NCBI RefSeq assembly: GCF_003570905.1 | Contig: NZ_QXJM01000007.1 | Coordinates: 1-64,000, forward strand | Direction of reading: 5' to 3' | Length of the DNA: 64,000 bases | From: Cohnella faecalis | Lineage (GTDB): Bacteria; Bacillota; Bacilli; Paenibacillales; Paenibacillaceae | Shown here: piece after piece, positions 1 to 9,302 of the stretch | How positions within the stretch are numbered: the first letter of the stretch is position 1 | Layout: every line of letters starts with the position of its first letter | Program-made: the position numbers and the translations under genes | The notes under the pieces: model-generated | Databases searched by the model: none | What the model was told of the DNA's origin: nothing | The model's input: the letters and a program-made list of their open reading frames with translations, nothing else

Positions 1-770
1 AATGACATCGTCCATTCGATGGCCAGCTTGGAAAGCAAGTCGATCGCCGCCACCTCGAGCGCCGATATCCGTAAAAAATCATCGCCGCATTCCTCCGTTC
101 CCTCCCTACCTATACGTACGCCGCTCGAAAGGGCTTCAAAATGGTTGTTCTTCGCTCTACACTGTGACATCTGCTACTCCGCCGACTACGAGCCCGAATT
201 GTGATGCACAACACCGCTACATCGACGGAAAGCAACTATGTATCTAAGTCTTTGACGGACAGCACGTTCATTTACATGCAAACCATACCGTTAAATCTGT
301 GCTCGATCCTTAACTTAGCGCTTTTACCTGTATATCATACAGTTATTGCAACTATCGCAGCTCCGCGCAAGAGAAAAAGGGTAATATTACCTGCACCTTC
401 TGCAGTTAGTCACCCTGTCAATTTATATAGAGTAAATTAGCTGTAGGAATGCAGCTAAGTCCTCTAATGAGATGACTAAGAAAGCACGCACACGGATCGT
501 AACTGTCGTCTGCCTTTGGCGCGTAAACCGGTGTAAATCATGCACCTTTGGAACCTTCGATTGACTTCGGAGTGAAGGCTGCGTAACGTTGGTTTGCAAG
601 CTGCTGCCGTCCGAACGAACAGCAAAGCAATTCCAGCAACACCAGCAATTCCAGCAATTCCAGCAATTCCAGCAATTCCAGCATTTCCAGCATTTCCAGC
701 AACACCAACCATTCCAGCCATTGATGCATTCCCGACTTGAAAGCAGCATCGAAACTGTTCGCAAAATCCG

Positions 771-1901
771 CTAGTCGGTCCTGCCCTTGTATTTTCCGGT
801 GTTCGTCAATTCCACTTTAACTTCGACTTTTCCAAGGGAATCCTCCTTGAGGAAGAATGGCTCCTCTGCGATCAATTTGCGATAAATACGCGGATAGTCC
901 CGGTATAGAGCGTGCCTTAGAAAATACGGATCGCATTTGGCCTTCAGCCCGTAGCGGTAAGTATTCAGCAAATCGTTCTTGATCACTTCGGCCGCTTCCT
1001 TCCCCAATAACGCCACCGATTCGTTTTTGTTTAATTCAATAATGTAGCCTGTCAGCTTTGCGCGAATGTCGAACTTAACCGTTCCGTTGCGAACGGTCGG
1101 CAATACGCGGAATCGCGAGCTGATCAGAGCGACCGAAGCTGCGACTTCTCCTTCACTTGGAACGTTGATGATGACGTTGCTTATTTTTCTAGCCATCCAG
1201 CGCATTCCTACCATTTCCGGCTCGGGAGATGCGCGTTCATCTTCCTGTTTTCGAAGAAATAGACGCCAGCCAAACGCAGCATCGGCTTCTTCTCTTTTTC
1301 TTCGTTCCACGAAGCTCTATCTATTCGAATGGCCGGCATCGCTCCCGAATGGCCGGGCTCCGATATTTGCGCGATGAATTTATTGCCGGTAATGGGAGTG
1401 AAGATTTGTTCGGGCGTATACATAAGCGTGTCGAGCGGCGATAGATTAAAGATCGATTTTTGCACGAAAATATCGGTCAGCTTCTCTTTCGTACCGAAGA
1501 CGTTAATGTTGTACCGAACTTCGCGGTACCGGTGATCGCTTCGATTACCTCGTTGATCGGACGCTTCAGCACGTCTTCGGTGAGTACGATTACTTTGACA
1601 TGTCCCCAGTAGACGCTTTTTTGCGAAGTTTCCTTGATTTTGCCCAAAGCTTCCGCCAGCGTTTTGCCCGTGCTTTTTCCGACCCAGATGGGAATGGACT
1701 TGCCTAGCTCTGCGTTCTCGGTTTTGGCGACATTAGTGAAATTAAGCACTTGCATGTACATATGATACTACTGATCTTCCGAGTAATCGATCCCGATTGC
1801 CGTAACGTAAGCTAGATTTTGAACGTCTTTGGAATTCCAGCAGCCGGGAGTATGGCTAGAAGAAGCAGGCTCGCCCCGACGATTAATCGCAACCTCCTCA
1901 T
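771..1901 (-). pseudogene. Degenerate copy of gerC (Ger(x)C lipoprotein)
   Basis: This is the inverted copy of the intact gene at 5773-6903. Its reading frame is split into at least four pieces (near 1812-1901, 1477-1761, 1208-1465 and 771-1310) by small indels. Each piece translates to the same protein as the right-arm gene. It is most likely a sequencing or assembly copy rather than a second locus. Confidence 0.8.
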
Positions 1902-3359
1902 CCTTCTCATTCTCACTGATGATCGGAGTCGCCCGGCTTCAAAAACAACGGCCTTTTTCATGAATTGCCAAGGCACGCGCAAATAAGAAACGCCAGCATC
2001 GAGTTGAATCGGAGGAGACAGCGCCCCCATATATGCAACCCCGAACGATTGAAGCCGGGACAAATAAGCGCGCGAGCACGATCATGCCCAGTATGATACC
2101 GAACATGCCCAGAAAAGCTCCCATCGCGAAAAAGAACAGCCTCAAAATGCTAATGATGGTGCTCAGCGACTGATTGACCAGCGTAACACCCGATACGGCC
2201 GTTATTGCTCCGACCACGACGATCGACGGGGAGACAAGTCCCGCGCGGATTGCGGCATCGCCGATAATCAGACCGCCGATCGACGTTAGCGTCTGACCGA
2301 TGGAGCTTGGCAGCCGCACTCCCGCTTCGCGGAACACTTCAAGCAGCATGAGCAGCAGAAACATTTCCATTTGCACCGACATGGGCAGACCCAAACGCGC
2401 GACGGAAATTGTAGCCATGAGCCGGAATGGGATTTGATCCTGGTGAAATGCCAAGAGGGCGACCCAAATCCCGGGAAGGAAAAGGGATATGAACAAGCTT
2501 GCCCCCCTTACGACCCGGGCGAAAGATACGTAAGCGTAATTAAAATGAATGTCTTCGGCGATTTCAGAATGAGCGACAGCTCCGCGGGACCGATCAGCGC
2601 CAGCGGGCTTCCGTCCACGATGAGAACGAAGCGGCCTGCCAGCAAGCTGTTCACCGTGTAATCGGGCCTTCCCGTCGATGCGAACAGCGGAAACATCGAA
2701 TACTTCGAATCCGCTATCATTTCTTCGATTTGGCCTGAGCCGTAGATGCCGTCGATGTCTATTTAGCGCTTTTTACCTCCTCAAACACGTCAGCGGGAAT
2801 AATGTGTCGAAAGTAAAAGAAGCGATCTATCCCGTCTTCTTCTTCGTGTCTTCTTGCGTTCGTGCACAGCTTCCGCCGCTCCTGCGAATCAGAGCCACAT
2901 TGCGATGTCCTGCCACAAAGCCGTTTTGGGTCGTCTTTAATCTTAAATTTCGGTGTTGGATTCCGAAGGTGAGCGACGCGGGAGGTTGCCTATGCTAAGC
3001 CGATATGCCGTACCGGATTGCAGAATGAAAATGAGCAGATCGCCTTGAAAGACGCTCTCGCTCAATTGTCCGGAAGTTGGCGTTTCGTCAAAAGTCACCA
3101 GGGGAAGCTTGCCGGCCATCCATACGGAATCGTCGTCCAACGTCCCTTTCTCGCTGACCAGCTTGCTTAGTCCCGGAAGTACGACGAGTCCGATTTGGGA
3201 GCTGTCGCATAGTCCGTCGCTGTAAGCAAGCACAATATCGGTTGAAGAATCGTCGCCGATTTGACATTTTTGAACAATGACGTCGGCCGAATTTCGAAAT
3301 AGCTCCCGGACTCTATCTTCCGACCATTTCGGCTCCTCTTTCGAACGGGCCTCGCTCAT
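1898..3359 (-). pseudogene. Degenerate copy of gerA (GerA/GerKA subunit)
   Basis: This is the inverted copy of 4295-5776. The start codon (complement of 3357-3359) overlaps the stop of the gerB copy in the same ATGA arrangement as the right arm. The frame is broken repeatedly (open pieces near 2943-3359, 2508-2720 and 1939-2496). The gene order and overlaps match the right arm exactly, which is expected from a mirrored copy of the same molecule. Confidence 0.8.
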
Positions 3360-3790
3360 GCCGCTTCCTTCTTGGCCGGTCTGCCAAGCAACGAAATGAA
3401 CAGCCAGACGAAGAAAACGGACATAACAACCAGGAGCGATATCGGAAAATAGTATTCGTACATCCACAAATAAAACGTGTACTCATTGACGGGTATCATG
3501 GAAATGATCACGAAGCTGAAAATAATGGCAATGATCAGCCAGTTACGGCGCGAGGCCTTCGAGCTTGACCGAATCGGCAGCATATCGACCAGCAAGAAAC
3601 ACCGACAAGCCGACTCGTACGATCGCTCCAGACAGCCATTGGTAGATCGAAAAAAAGTCGACGTGCTCCCACGTAACTGCCAAGCTTGACAAAGCCTCCA
3701 TTGCTCATAGGGCGATTCCATCTGCTCGCCGCTTCAACGGGGCCGAATTCCGTAATCGAGCCGATGACGGGACCGATCATAATATAGGTC
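3356..3790 (-). pseudogene. Partial degenerate copy of gerB (C-terminal part)
   Basis: This is the inverted copy of the 3' part of the gerAB gene on the right arm, ending at the turn-around. Near the centre it is cleaner than the right arm in places: it keeps IGPVIGSITEFGP in frame, where the right arm has an in-frame TGA and several indels. Errors on both sides of the turn-around support poor sequence quality here. Confidence 0.75.
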
Positions 3791-3809
3791 GGAGATCGTG
3801 TTTCTCGTT

Positions 3810-4298
3810 ATGCAGCACCGCCTGTCGACCAAAATATCCGTATGGAAAATGCTCGTTTTTGCCGCCAATCTCCACCATATATTATGATCCGGTCCCGTCA
3901 TCGGCGCGATTACGAATTCGGCCCCGTTGAAAGCGGCGAAGCAGATGGAATCGCCCTATGAGCAATGGAGGCTTGTCAAGCTTGGCAGTTACGTGGAGCA
4001 CGTCGACTTTTTTTCGATCTACCAATGGCTGTCTGGAGCGATCGTACGAGTCGGCTTGTCGGTGTTTCTGCTGGTCGATATGCTGCCGATTCGTCAAGCT
4101 CGCGCCCGTAACTGGCTGATCATTGCCATTATTTTCAGCTTCGTGATCATTTCCATGATACCCGTCAATGAGTACACGTTTTATTTGTGGATGTACGAAT
4201 ACTATTTTCCGATATCGCTCCTGGTTGTTATGTCCGTTTTCTTCGTCTGGCTGTTCATTTCGTTGCTTGGCAGACCGGCCAAGAAGGAAGCGGCATGA
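3810..4298 (+). pseudogene. Spore germination permease GerAB/GerKB, 3' part only
   Basis: This is the C-terminal third of an APC-superfamily germinant receptor B subunit, an inner-spore-membrane permease-like protein of about 365 residues. Visible pieces are VWKMLVFAANLHHI, then the segment corresponding to IGPVIGSITEFGP, and the last transmembrane helices (NWLIIAIIFSFVIISMI and YYFPISLLVVMSVFFVWLF). A TGA at 3885-3887 and nearby indels break it; comparison with the inverted copy suggests these are sequence errors. The 5' part is lost at the inverted-repeat turn-around. Its stop overlaps the gerA start (ATGA at 4295), so B, A and C form one operon. Confidence 0.75.
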
Positions 4299-5776
4299 GC
4301 GAGGCCCGTTCGAAAGAGGAGCCGAAATGGTCGGAAGATAGAGTCCGGGAGCTATTTCGAAATTCGGCCGACGTCATTGTTCAAAAATGTCAAATCGGCG
4401 ACGATTCTTCAACCGATATTGTGCTTGCTTACAGCGACGGACTATGCGACAGCTCCCAAATCGGACTCGTCGTACTTCCGGGACTAAGCAAGCTGGTCAG
4501 CGAGAAAGGGACGTTGGACGACGATTCCGTATGGATGGCCGGCAAGCTTCCCCTGGTGACTTTTGACGAAACGCCAACTTCCGGACAATTGAGCGAGAGC
4601 GTCTTTCAAGGCGATCTGCTCATTTTCATTCTGCAATCCGGTACGGCATATCGGCTTAGCATAGGCAACCTCCCGCGTCGCTCACCTTCGGAATCCAACA
4701 CCGAAATTTCGATTAAGGGACCCAAAGACGGCTTTGTGGAGGACATCGTCGTTAATGTGGCTCTGATTCGCAAGCGGATACGGAGCAGCGATCTGTGCAA
4801 CGAAAGCTTCACGATAGGCAGAAGAACGAAGACGAGGATATCGCTTCTTTACTTTCACGACATTATTTCCCCTGACGTGTTGAAGGAGGTAAAAAGGCGC
4901 TTATCCCAAATAGACATCGACGGCATCTACGGCTCAGGCCAAATCGAAGAAATGATAGCGGATTCGAAGTATTCGATGTTTCCGCTGTTCGCATCGACGG
5001 GAAGGCCCGATTACACGGTGAACAGCTTGCTGGCAGGCCGCTTCGTTCTCATCGTGGACGGAAGCCCGCTGGCGCTGATCGGTCCCGCGGAGCTGTCGCT
5101 CATTCTGAAATCGCCCGAAGACATTCATTTTAATTACGCTTACGTATCTTTCGCCCGGGTCGTAAGGGGGGCAAGCTTGTTCATATCCCTTTTCCTTCCC
5201 GGGATTTGGGTCGCCCTCTTGGCATTTCACCAGGATCAAATCCCATTCCGGCTCATGGCTACAATTTCCGTCGCGCGTTTGGGTCTGCCCATGTCGGTGC
5301 AAATGGAAATGTTTCTGCTGCTCATGCTGCTTGAAGTGTTCCGCGAAGCGGGAGTGCGGCTGCCAAGCTCCATCGGTCAGACGCTAACGTCGATCGGCGG
5401 TCTGATTATCGGCGATGCCGCAATCCGCGCGGGACTTGTCTCCCCGTCGATCGTCGTGGTCGGAGCAATAACGGCCGTATCGGGTGTTACGCTGGTCAAT
5501 CAGTCGCTGAGCACCATCATTAGCATTTTGAGGCTGTTCTTTTTCGCGATGGGAGCTTTTCTGGGCATGTTCGGTATCATACTGGGCATGATCGTGCTCG
5601 CCGCTTATTTGTCCCGGCTTCAATCGTTCGGGGTTGCATATATGGGGGCGCTGTCTCCTCCGCGATTCAACTCGATGCTGCGTTCTTATTTGCGCGTGCC
5701 TTGGCAATTCATGAAAAAAAGGCCGTTGTTTTTGAAGCCGGGCGACTCCGATCATCAGGGAGATGAGAAGGAATGA
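4295..5776 (+). CDS. Spore germination protein, GerA/GerKA family
   Basis: This is subunit A of a nutrient germinant receptor in the inner spore membrane, which with the B and C subunits triggers germination. The ATG at 4295 overlaps the upstream stop and gives 493 residues, normal for the family. The N-terminal half is soluble, with the family segment around GSGQIEEMIADSKYSMFP and RPDYTVNSLLAGRFV. The C-terminal half has membrane helices with the hallmark GGLIIGDAAIRAGLVSPS and AVSGVTLVNQSLSTI. The stop overlaps the start of the C subunit. Order B-A-C differs from the classical A-B-C order. Which of the gerA, gerB or gerK type operons it corresponds to cannot be said from sequence alone. Confidence 0.95.
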   Translation: MSEARSKEEPKWSEDRVRELFRNSADVIVQKCQIGDDSSTDIVLAYSDGLCDSSQIGLVVLPGLSKLVSEKGTLDDDSVWMAGKLPLVTFDETPTSGQLSESVFQGDLLIFILQSGTAYRLSIGNLPRRSPSESNTEISIKGPKDGFVEDIVVNVALIRKRIRSSDLCNESFTIGRRTKTRISLLYFHDIISPDVLKEVKRRLSQIDIDGIYGSGQIEEMIADSKYSMFPLFASTGRPDYTVNSLLAGRFVLIVDGSPLALIGPAELSLILKSPEDIHFNYAYVSFARVVRGASLFISLFLPGIWVALLAFHQDQIPFRLMATISVARLGLPMSVQMEMFLLLMLLEVFREAGVRLPSSIGQTLTSIGGLIIGDAAIRAGLVSPSIVVVGAITAVSGVTLVNQSLSTIISILRLFFFAMGAFLGMFGIILGMIVLAAYLSRLQSFGVAYMGALSPPRFNSMLRSYLRVPWQFMKKRPLFLKPGDSDHQGDEKE

Positions 5777-6903
5777 GGAGGTTGCGATTAATCGTCGGGG
5801 CGAGCCTGCTTCTTCTAGCCATACTCCCCGGCTGCTGGAATTCCAAAGACGTTCAAAATCTAGCTTACGTTACGGCAATCGGGATCGATTACTCGGAAGA
5901 TCAGTATCATATGTACATGCAAGTGCTTAATTTCACTAATGTCGCCAAAACCGAGAACGCAGAGCTAGGCAAGTCCATTCCCATCTGGGTCGGAAAAAGC
6001 ACGGGCAAAACGCTGGCGGAAGCTTTGGGCAAAATCAAGGAAACTTCGCAAAAAAGCGTCTACTGGGGACATGTCAAAGTAATCGTACTCACCGAAGACG
6101 TGCTGAAGCGTCCGATCAACGAGGTAATCGAAGCGATCAACCGGTACCGCGAAGTTCGGTACAACATTAACGTCTTCGGTACGAAAGAGAAGCTGACCGA
6201 TATTTTCGTGCAAAAATCGATCTTTAATCTATCGCCGCTCGACACGCTTATGTATACGCCCGAACAAATCTTCACTCCCATTACCGGCAATAAATTCATC
6301 GCGCAAATATCGGAGCCCGGCCATTCGGGAGCGATGCCGGCCATTCGAATAGATAGAGCTTCGTGGAACGAAGAAAAAGAGAAGAAGCCGATGCTGCGTT
6401 TGGCTGGCGTCTATTTCTTCGAAAACAGGAAGATGAACGCGCATCTCCCCGAGCCGGAAATGGTAGGAATGCGCTGGATGGCTAGAAAAATAAGCAACGT
6501 CATCATCAACGTTCCAAGTGAAGGAGAAGTCGCAGCTTCGGTCGCTCTGATCAGCTCGCGATTCCGCGTATTGCCGACCGTTCGCAACGGAACGGTTAAG
6601 TTCGACATTCGCGCAAAGCTGACAGGCTACATTATTGAATTAAACAAAAACGAATCGGTGGCGTTATTGGGGAAGGAAGCGGCCGAAGTGATCAAGAACG
6701 ATTTGCTGAATACTTACCGCTACGGGCTGAAGGCCAAATGCGATCCGTATTTTCTAAGGCACGCTCTATACCGGGACTATCCGCGTATTTATCGCAAATT
6801 GATCGCAGAGGAGCCATTCTTCCTCAAGGAGGATTCCCTTGGAAAAGTCGAAGTTAAAGTGGAATTGACGAACACCGGAAAATACAAGGGCAGGACCGAC
6901 TAG
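5773..6903 (+). CDS. Ger(x)C family spore germination lipoprotein
   Basis: This is subunit C of the germinant receptor, a lipoprotein on the outer face of the inner spore membrane. The 376-residue product begins with a lipoprotein signal (MRRLRLIVGASLLLLAILPG) followed by the lipobox cysteine (LPGC), then WNSKDVQNLAYVTAIGIDY, typical of the Ger(x)C N-terminus. The C-terminal domain ends with the family-like segment YRGLKAKCDP-like (here YRYGLKAKCDPYFLRHALYR). The ATG overlaps the gerA stop, so translation is coupled. The nearby lspA gene encodes the signal peptidase that would process such a lipoprotein, although that enzyme is general. Confidence 0.95.
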   Translation: MRRLRLIVGASLLLLAILPGCWNSKDVQNLAYVTAIGIDYSEDQYHMYMQVLNFTNVAKTENAELGKSIPIWVGKSTGKTLAEALGKIKETSQKSVYWGHVKVIVLTEDVLKRPINEVIEAINRYREVRYNINVFGTKEKLTDIFVQKSIFNLSPLDTLMYTPEQIFTPITGNKFIAQISEPGHSGAMPAIRIDRASWNEEKEKKPMLRLAGVYFFENRKMNAHLPEPEMVGMRWMARKISNVIINVPSEGEVAASVALISSRFRVLPTVRNGTVKFDIRAKLTGYIIELNKNESVALLGKEAAEVIKNDLLNTYRYGLKAKCDPYFLRHALYRDYPRIYRKLIAEEPFFLKEDSLGKVEVKVELTNTGKYKGRTD

Positions 6904-7592
6904 CGGATTTTGCGAACAGTTTCGATGCTGCTTTCAAGTCGGGAATGCATCAATGGCTGGAATGGTTGGTGTTGCTGGAAATGCTGGAAATGCTGGAATT
7001 GCTGGAATTGCTGGAATTGCTGGAATTGCTGGTGTTGCTGGAATTGCTTTGCTGTTCGTTCGGACGGCAGCAGCTTGCAAACCAACGTTACGCAGCCTTC
7101 ACTCCGAAGTCAATCGAAGGTTCCAAAGGTGCATGATTTACACCGGTTTACGCGCCAAAGGCAGACGACAGTTACGATCCGTGTGCGTGCTTTCTTAGTC
7201 ATCTCATTAGAGGACTTAGCTGCATTCCCTACAGCTAATTTACTCTATAATAAATTGACAGGGTGACTAACTGCAGAAGGTGCAGGTAATATTACCCTTT
7301 TCTCTTGCGCGGAGCTGCGATAGTTGCAATAACTGTATGATATACAGGTAAAAGCGCTAAGTTAAGGATCGAGCACAGATTTAACGGTATGGTTTGCATG
7401 TAAATGAACGTGCTGTCCGTCAAAGACTTAGATACATAGTTGCTTTCCGTCGATGTAGCGGTGTTGTGCATCACAATTCCGGCTCGTAGTCGGCGGAGTA
7501 GCAGATGTCACAGTGTAGAGCGAAGAACAACCATTTTGAAGCCCTTTCGAGCGGCGTACGTATAGGTAGGGAGGGAACGGAGGAATGCGGCG
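6904..7592. other. Intergenic stretch with 9-bp tandem repeats
   Basis: There is no convincing gene in these 690 bases. From about 6950 to 7050 there are around ten imperfect copies of the 9-mer TGCTGGAAT, with variants GGTGTTGCT and TGGAAATGC. They open low-complexity reading frames in several phases (Leu/Glu-rich, Gly/Ala-rich or Gln/Phe-rich depending on strand). Such frames arise from any repeat whose period is a multiple of three, so I do not call a protein. The copy number is the same in the mirrored arm. The 3' part before lspA is AT-richer and probably contains the lspA promoter, but no clear boxes stand out. Confidence 0.6.
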
Positions 7593-8078
7593 ATGATTTT
7601 TTACGGAATAGCGCTCGGAGTGGCGGCGATCGACTTGCTTTCCAAGCTGGCCATCGAATGGACGATGTCATTGGGCGATACGTTGAATGTTTGGGATTCG
7701 GTCATTCACTTCGAACTGTACAAGAACAGCGGAGCGGCGGGAAGCTCGTTTCAAGGCTATGCCCGTTTTTTTGCCGTGTTGGCGATTTTGTTCATCTGGT
7801 TTGCCGTTCGCTACAAAAGACAAGGAAAAGCGAAGGATCGGGTACTGGAGATCGGGCTGGCTGTGCTTGTCGGAGGAGCGGCGGGAAACGGAGTCGAACG
7901 GCTGTTGTTCGGCGAGGTGACGGATTTTCTCGTATTCGGCTCAAGGTCGGGGATTATGAATATCGCCGATTTGGCCATTAACGCGGGGGTCGTACTTCTA
8001 ATAGTCGGAATATGGCGTCAGAATCGCACGGAACGACGCGTAACTCTAAAGGCGACCGGCGCTTCAACCGAAGAATAA
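7593..8078 (+). CDS. lspA: Signal peptidase II (lipoprotein signal peptidase)
   Basis: This is a membrane aspartyl protease that removes the signal peptide from diacylglyceryl-modified prolipoproteins. The protein has 161 residues and four hydrophobic segments, the usual size. Conserved features are Asp14 near Lys18 in helix 1, the Asn-Ser-Gly-Ala-Ala block at 44-48, and the two catalytic aspartates Asp110 (EVTDFL) and Asp125 (NIADLAINAG). The GN-x-x-(D/E)R block reads GNGVER, with Glu where Asp is common. A GGAGG lies about 9 bases before the ATG. It stands alone, followed by a terminator. The first 80 bases are also present, damaged, at the very start of the window in the inverted copy. Confidence 0.93.
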   Translation: MIFYGIALGVAAIDLLSKLAIEWTMSLGDTLNVWDSVIHFELYKNSGAAGSSFQGYARFFAVLAILFIWFAVRYKRQGKAKDRVLEIGLAVLVGGAAGNGVERLLFGEVTDFLVFGSRSGIMNIADLAINAGVVLLIVGIWRQNRTERRVTLKATGASTEE

Positions 8079-8083
8079 GAACG

Positions 8084-8109
8084 AAGACCGCCCTGGGGCG
8101 GTCTTTTTT
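8084..8109 (+). terminator. Rho-independent terminator after lspA
   Basis: A 10-bp stem AAGACCGCCC / GGGCGGTCTT with a short loop is followed by a T run. It starts 5 bases after the lspA stop codon. Confidence 0.92.
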
Positions 8110-8578
8110 CATCTATAGCATGATTCAAAAAAGTTTCCGCGCGTACGGAACGATCCCCTCCATGAGAAAGAAATGAGCTGAGTTCCTCATGAAAAACTCC
8201 GCACTCCTGTTCGAGCCTGTCAGGCTGGCGGATGTCCTCAAGAAAACGTCCCACTATCCCGTCCGCTCAGAAGCAGTAGGGGTCCCCGAATAATGTCCCA
8301 CTATCCCGTCCGCTCAGAAGCAGTAGGGGTCCCCGAATAACGTCCCACTATCCCGTCCGCTCAGAAGCAGTAGATTCCCGGAACAGCGTTTTTCTGAACG
8401 GAAGGGATAACCATACTCCGAAACCTCGAGGATTCGCTGGGGAGCGCCGCCTAACAAGCACGCATGACCTTGGTACGCCTCGTTTTCCGCTTGTCATTCA
8501 GTAAACTCTCAGCCCATTTTAATCTTAGAATCATTAACGGATTGTAAAGTGAATGTTAACTCAATGTAAAGGAACGAG
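8110..8578. other. Intergenic region before VTC gene
   Basis: These 470 bases carry no convincing gene. Their main content is the 47-bp tandem repeat at 8247-8373, listed separately. After it the sequence becomes AT-rich towards the VTC gene (8520-8575), which is where its promoter should lie; I cannot assign -35 and -10 boxes with confidence. Confidence 0.55.
8247..8373. repeat. 47-bp direct tandem repeat, 2.7 copies
   Basis: Copies start at 8248, 8295 and 8342, exactly 47 bases apart. The first two are full length and near identical; the third stops after 32 bases at GCAGTAG. Each begins GTCCCACTATCCCGTCCGCT and ends with CCCCGAATAA. There is no open reading frame across them and no CRISPR-like spacer, since the whole period is repeated. 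Confidence 0.95.
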
Positions 8579-9301
8579 GTGTTACTCATAAATACAAAGC
8601 TGAAATACCGACACGAATTAAAGTATTACATGAATAAGCATCAGCATCAAATCATTCGACGGCAATTGAAAGGCTTGCTGAAGCCCGACAAATACGCTGG
8701 GCCGGAAGGAGAATATCATATTCGCAGCCTTTATTTTGACGATATCGACAATAAAGCGCTGCATGAGAAGCTTGGAGGAGTCCGAGACCGGGAAAAGTAC
8801 CGAATTCGGATATATAACCGCTCCGACAAAGTCATTCATCTGGAGAAAAAAATCAAGTTCAACGACTTCATTACGAAGGTGAAGGAGCCGCTTTCCAGGG
8901 AGACCTACGACAGGATCATGGCAGGAGATATCGAGGCGCTCAACGTGCCCGAAAAACCGCTGCTTGCGGAAATGTATTACCAGATGAAAAACCGGCTGCT
9001 CAGGCCGAAAGTCATCGTCGATTATGTCCGCGAGGCGTATACGGCGATCACCGGCAATGTCCGCATTACTTTTGACAAACAGCTGAAAACGGGTCTCAAC
9101 AAGCATAATATTTTCGATCCGAATTTGGCTATGATCAACGCTTTCGATGAAGAAGTCATCGTACTGGAAGTGAAGTACGACGAGTACATTCCCGAATACA
9201 TCCGGACCGCGGTGCAAACCGAAGGACTCGTGAGGCAATCGAATTCCAAATACGTTATTTGCCGCAAGCTGCTGAAATTCAACACCTGGGAGGACCAATA
9301 A
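8579..9301 (+). CDS. VTC domain-containing protein (polyphosphate polymerase-like)
   Basis: The product of about 240 residues matches the VTC fold, known as the catalytic domain of eukaryotic vacuolar polyphosphate polymerase and widespread in bacteria with unknown roles. Visible signature blocks are RHELKYYM at the N-terminus, YHIRSLYFDD, REKYRIRIYN, HLEKKIKFNDFITKVKEPLS, KVIVDYVREAY with VRITFDKQL, and VLEVKYDEYIPEYIR near the end. Basic and acidic residues alternate on strands as expected for a triphosphate tunnel. The GTG at 8579 gives the longest product, but the Shine-Dalgarno-like GAGGTG overlaps it and would better suit a start a few codons later (an ATA), so the true start is unsettled. 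It is co-directional with the DUF4956 gene, 1 base apart. Confidence 0.88.
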   Translation: MLLINTKLKYRHELKYYMNKHQHQIIRRQLKGLLKPDKYAGPEGEYHIRSLYFDDIDNKALHEKLGGVRDREKYRIRIYNRSDKVIHLEKKIKFNDFITKVKEPLSRETYDRIMAGDIEALNVPEKPLLAEMYYQMKNRLLRPKVIVDYVREAYTAITGNVRITFDKQLKTGLNKHNIFDPNLAMINAFDEEVIVLEVKYDEYIPEYIRTAVQTEGLVRQSNSKYVICRKLLKFNTWEDQ

Positions 9302-9302
9302 G

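Larger units (their letters stand above)
1..3790 (-). repeat. Left arm of giant inverted repeat
   Basis: This stretch is the reverse complement of the right arm (about 3870-7672): base 1 pairs with base 7672, and the left-arm copy of the gerC stop (771) pairs with 6903. The match runs through coding and non-coding DNA alike, including the 9-bp repeats near 630-720. The left copy carries many scattered single-base insertions and deletions that break every gene in it, while the right copy is mostly intact. Arms of a few kilobases ending at base 1 of the window with a tiny loop fit a fold-back read or assembly chimera at a contig end better than a stable chromosomal palindrome. That is inference. 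Confidence 0.93.
3870..7672 (+). repeat. Right arm of giant inverted repeat
   Basis: This is the better-quality arm of the inverted repeat. It contains the end of a gerAB gene, complete gerA and gerC genes, an intergenic stretch and the first 80 bases of lspA. Homology to the left arm stops inside lspA only because the window begins there. The unique loop between the arms (about 3797-3867) still reads as gerAB sequence on the + strand, so the turn-around lies inside that gene. Confidence 0.93.

Noticed and set aside
1..3790. A second, divergent germination operon on the minus strand
   Set aside because: It matches the right arm base for base apart from scattered errors, including non-coding DNA, so it is the same locus mirrored and not a paralogue.
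6910..7266. Open frames with Leu/Glu-, Gly/Ala- or Gln/Phe-rich repeats after gerC (and mirrored at 423-764)
   Set aside because: They arise from a 9-bp repeat that opens several frames on both strands at once. No ribosome binding site or family supports any of them.
8247..8373. Short CRISPR array
   Set aside because: The whole 47-bp unit is repeated, with no variable spacer, so it is a plain tandem repeat.
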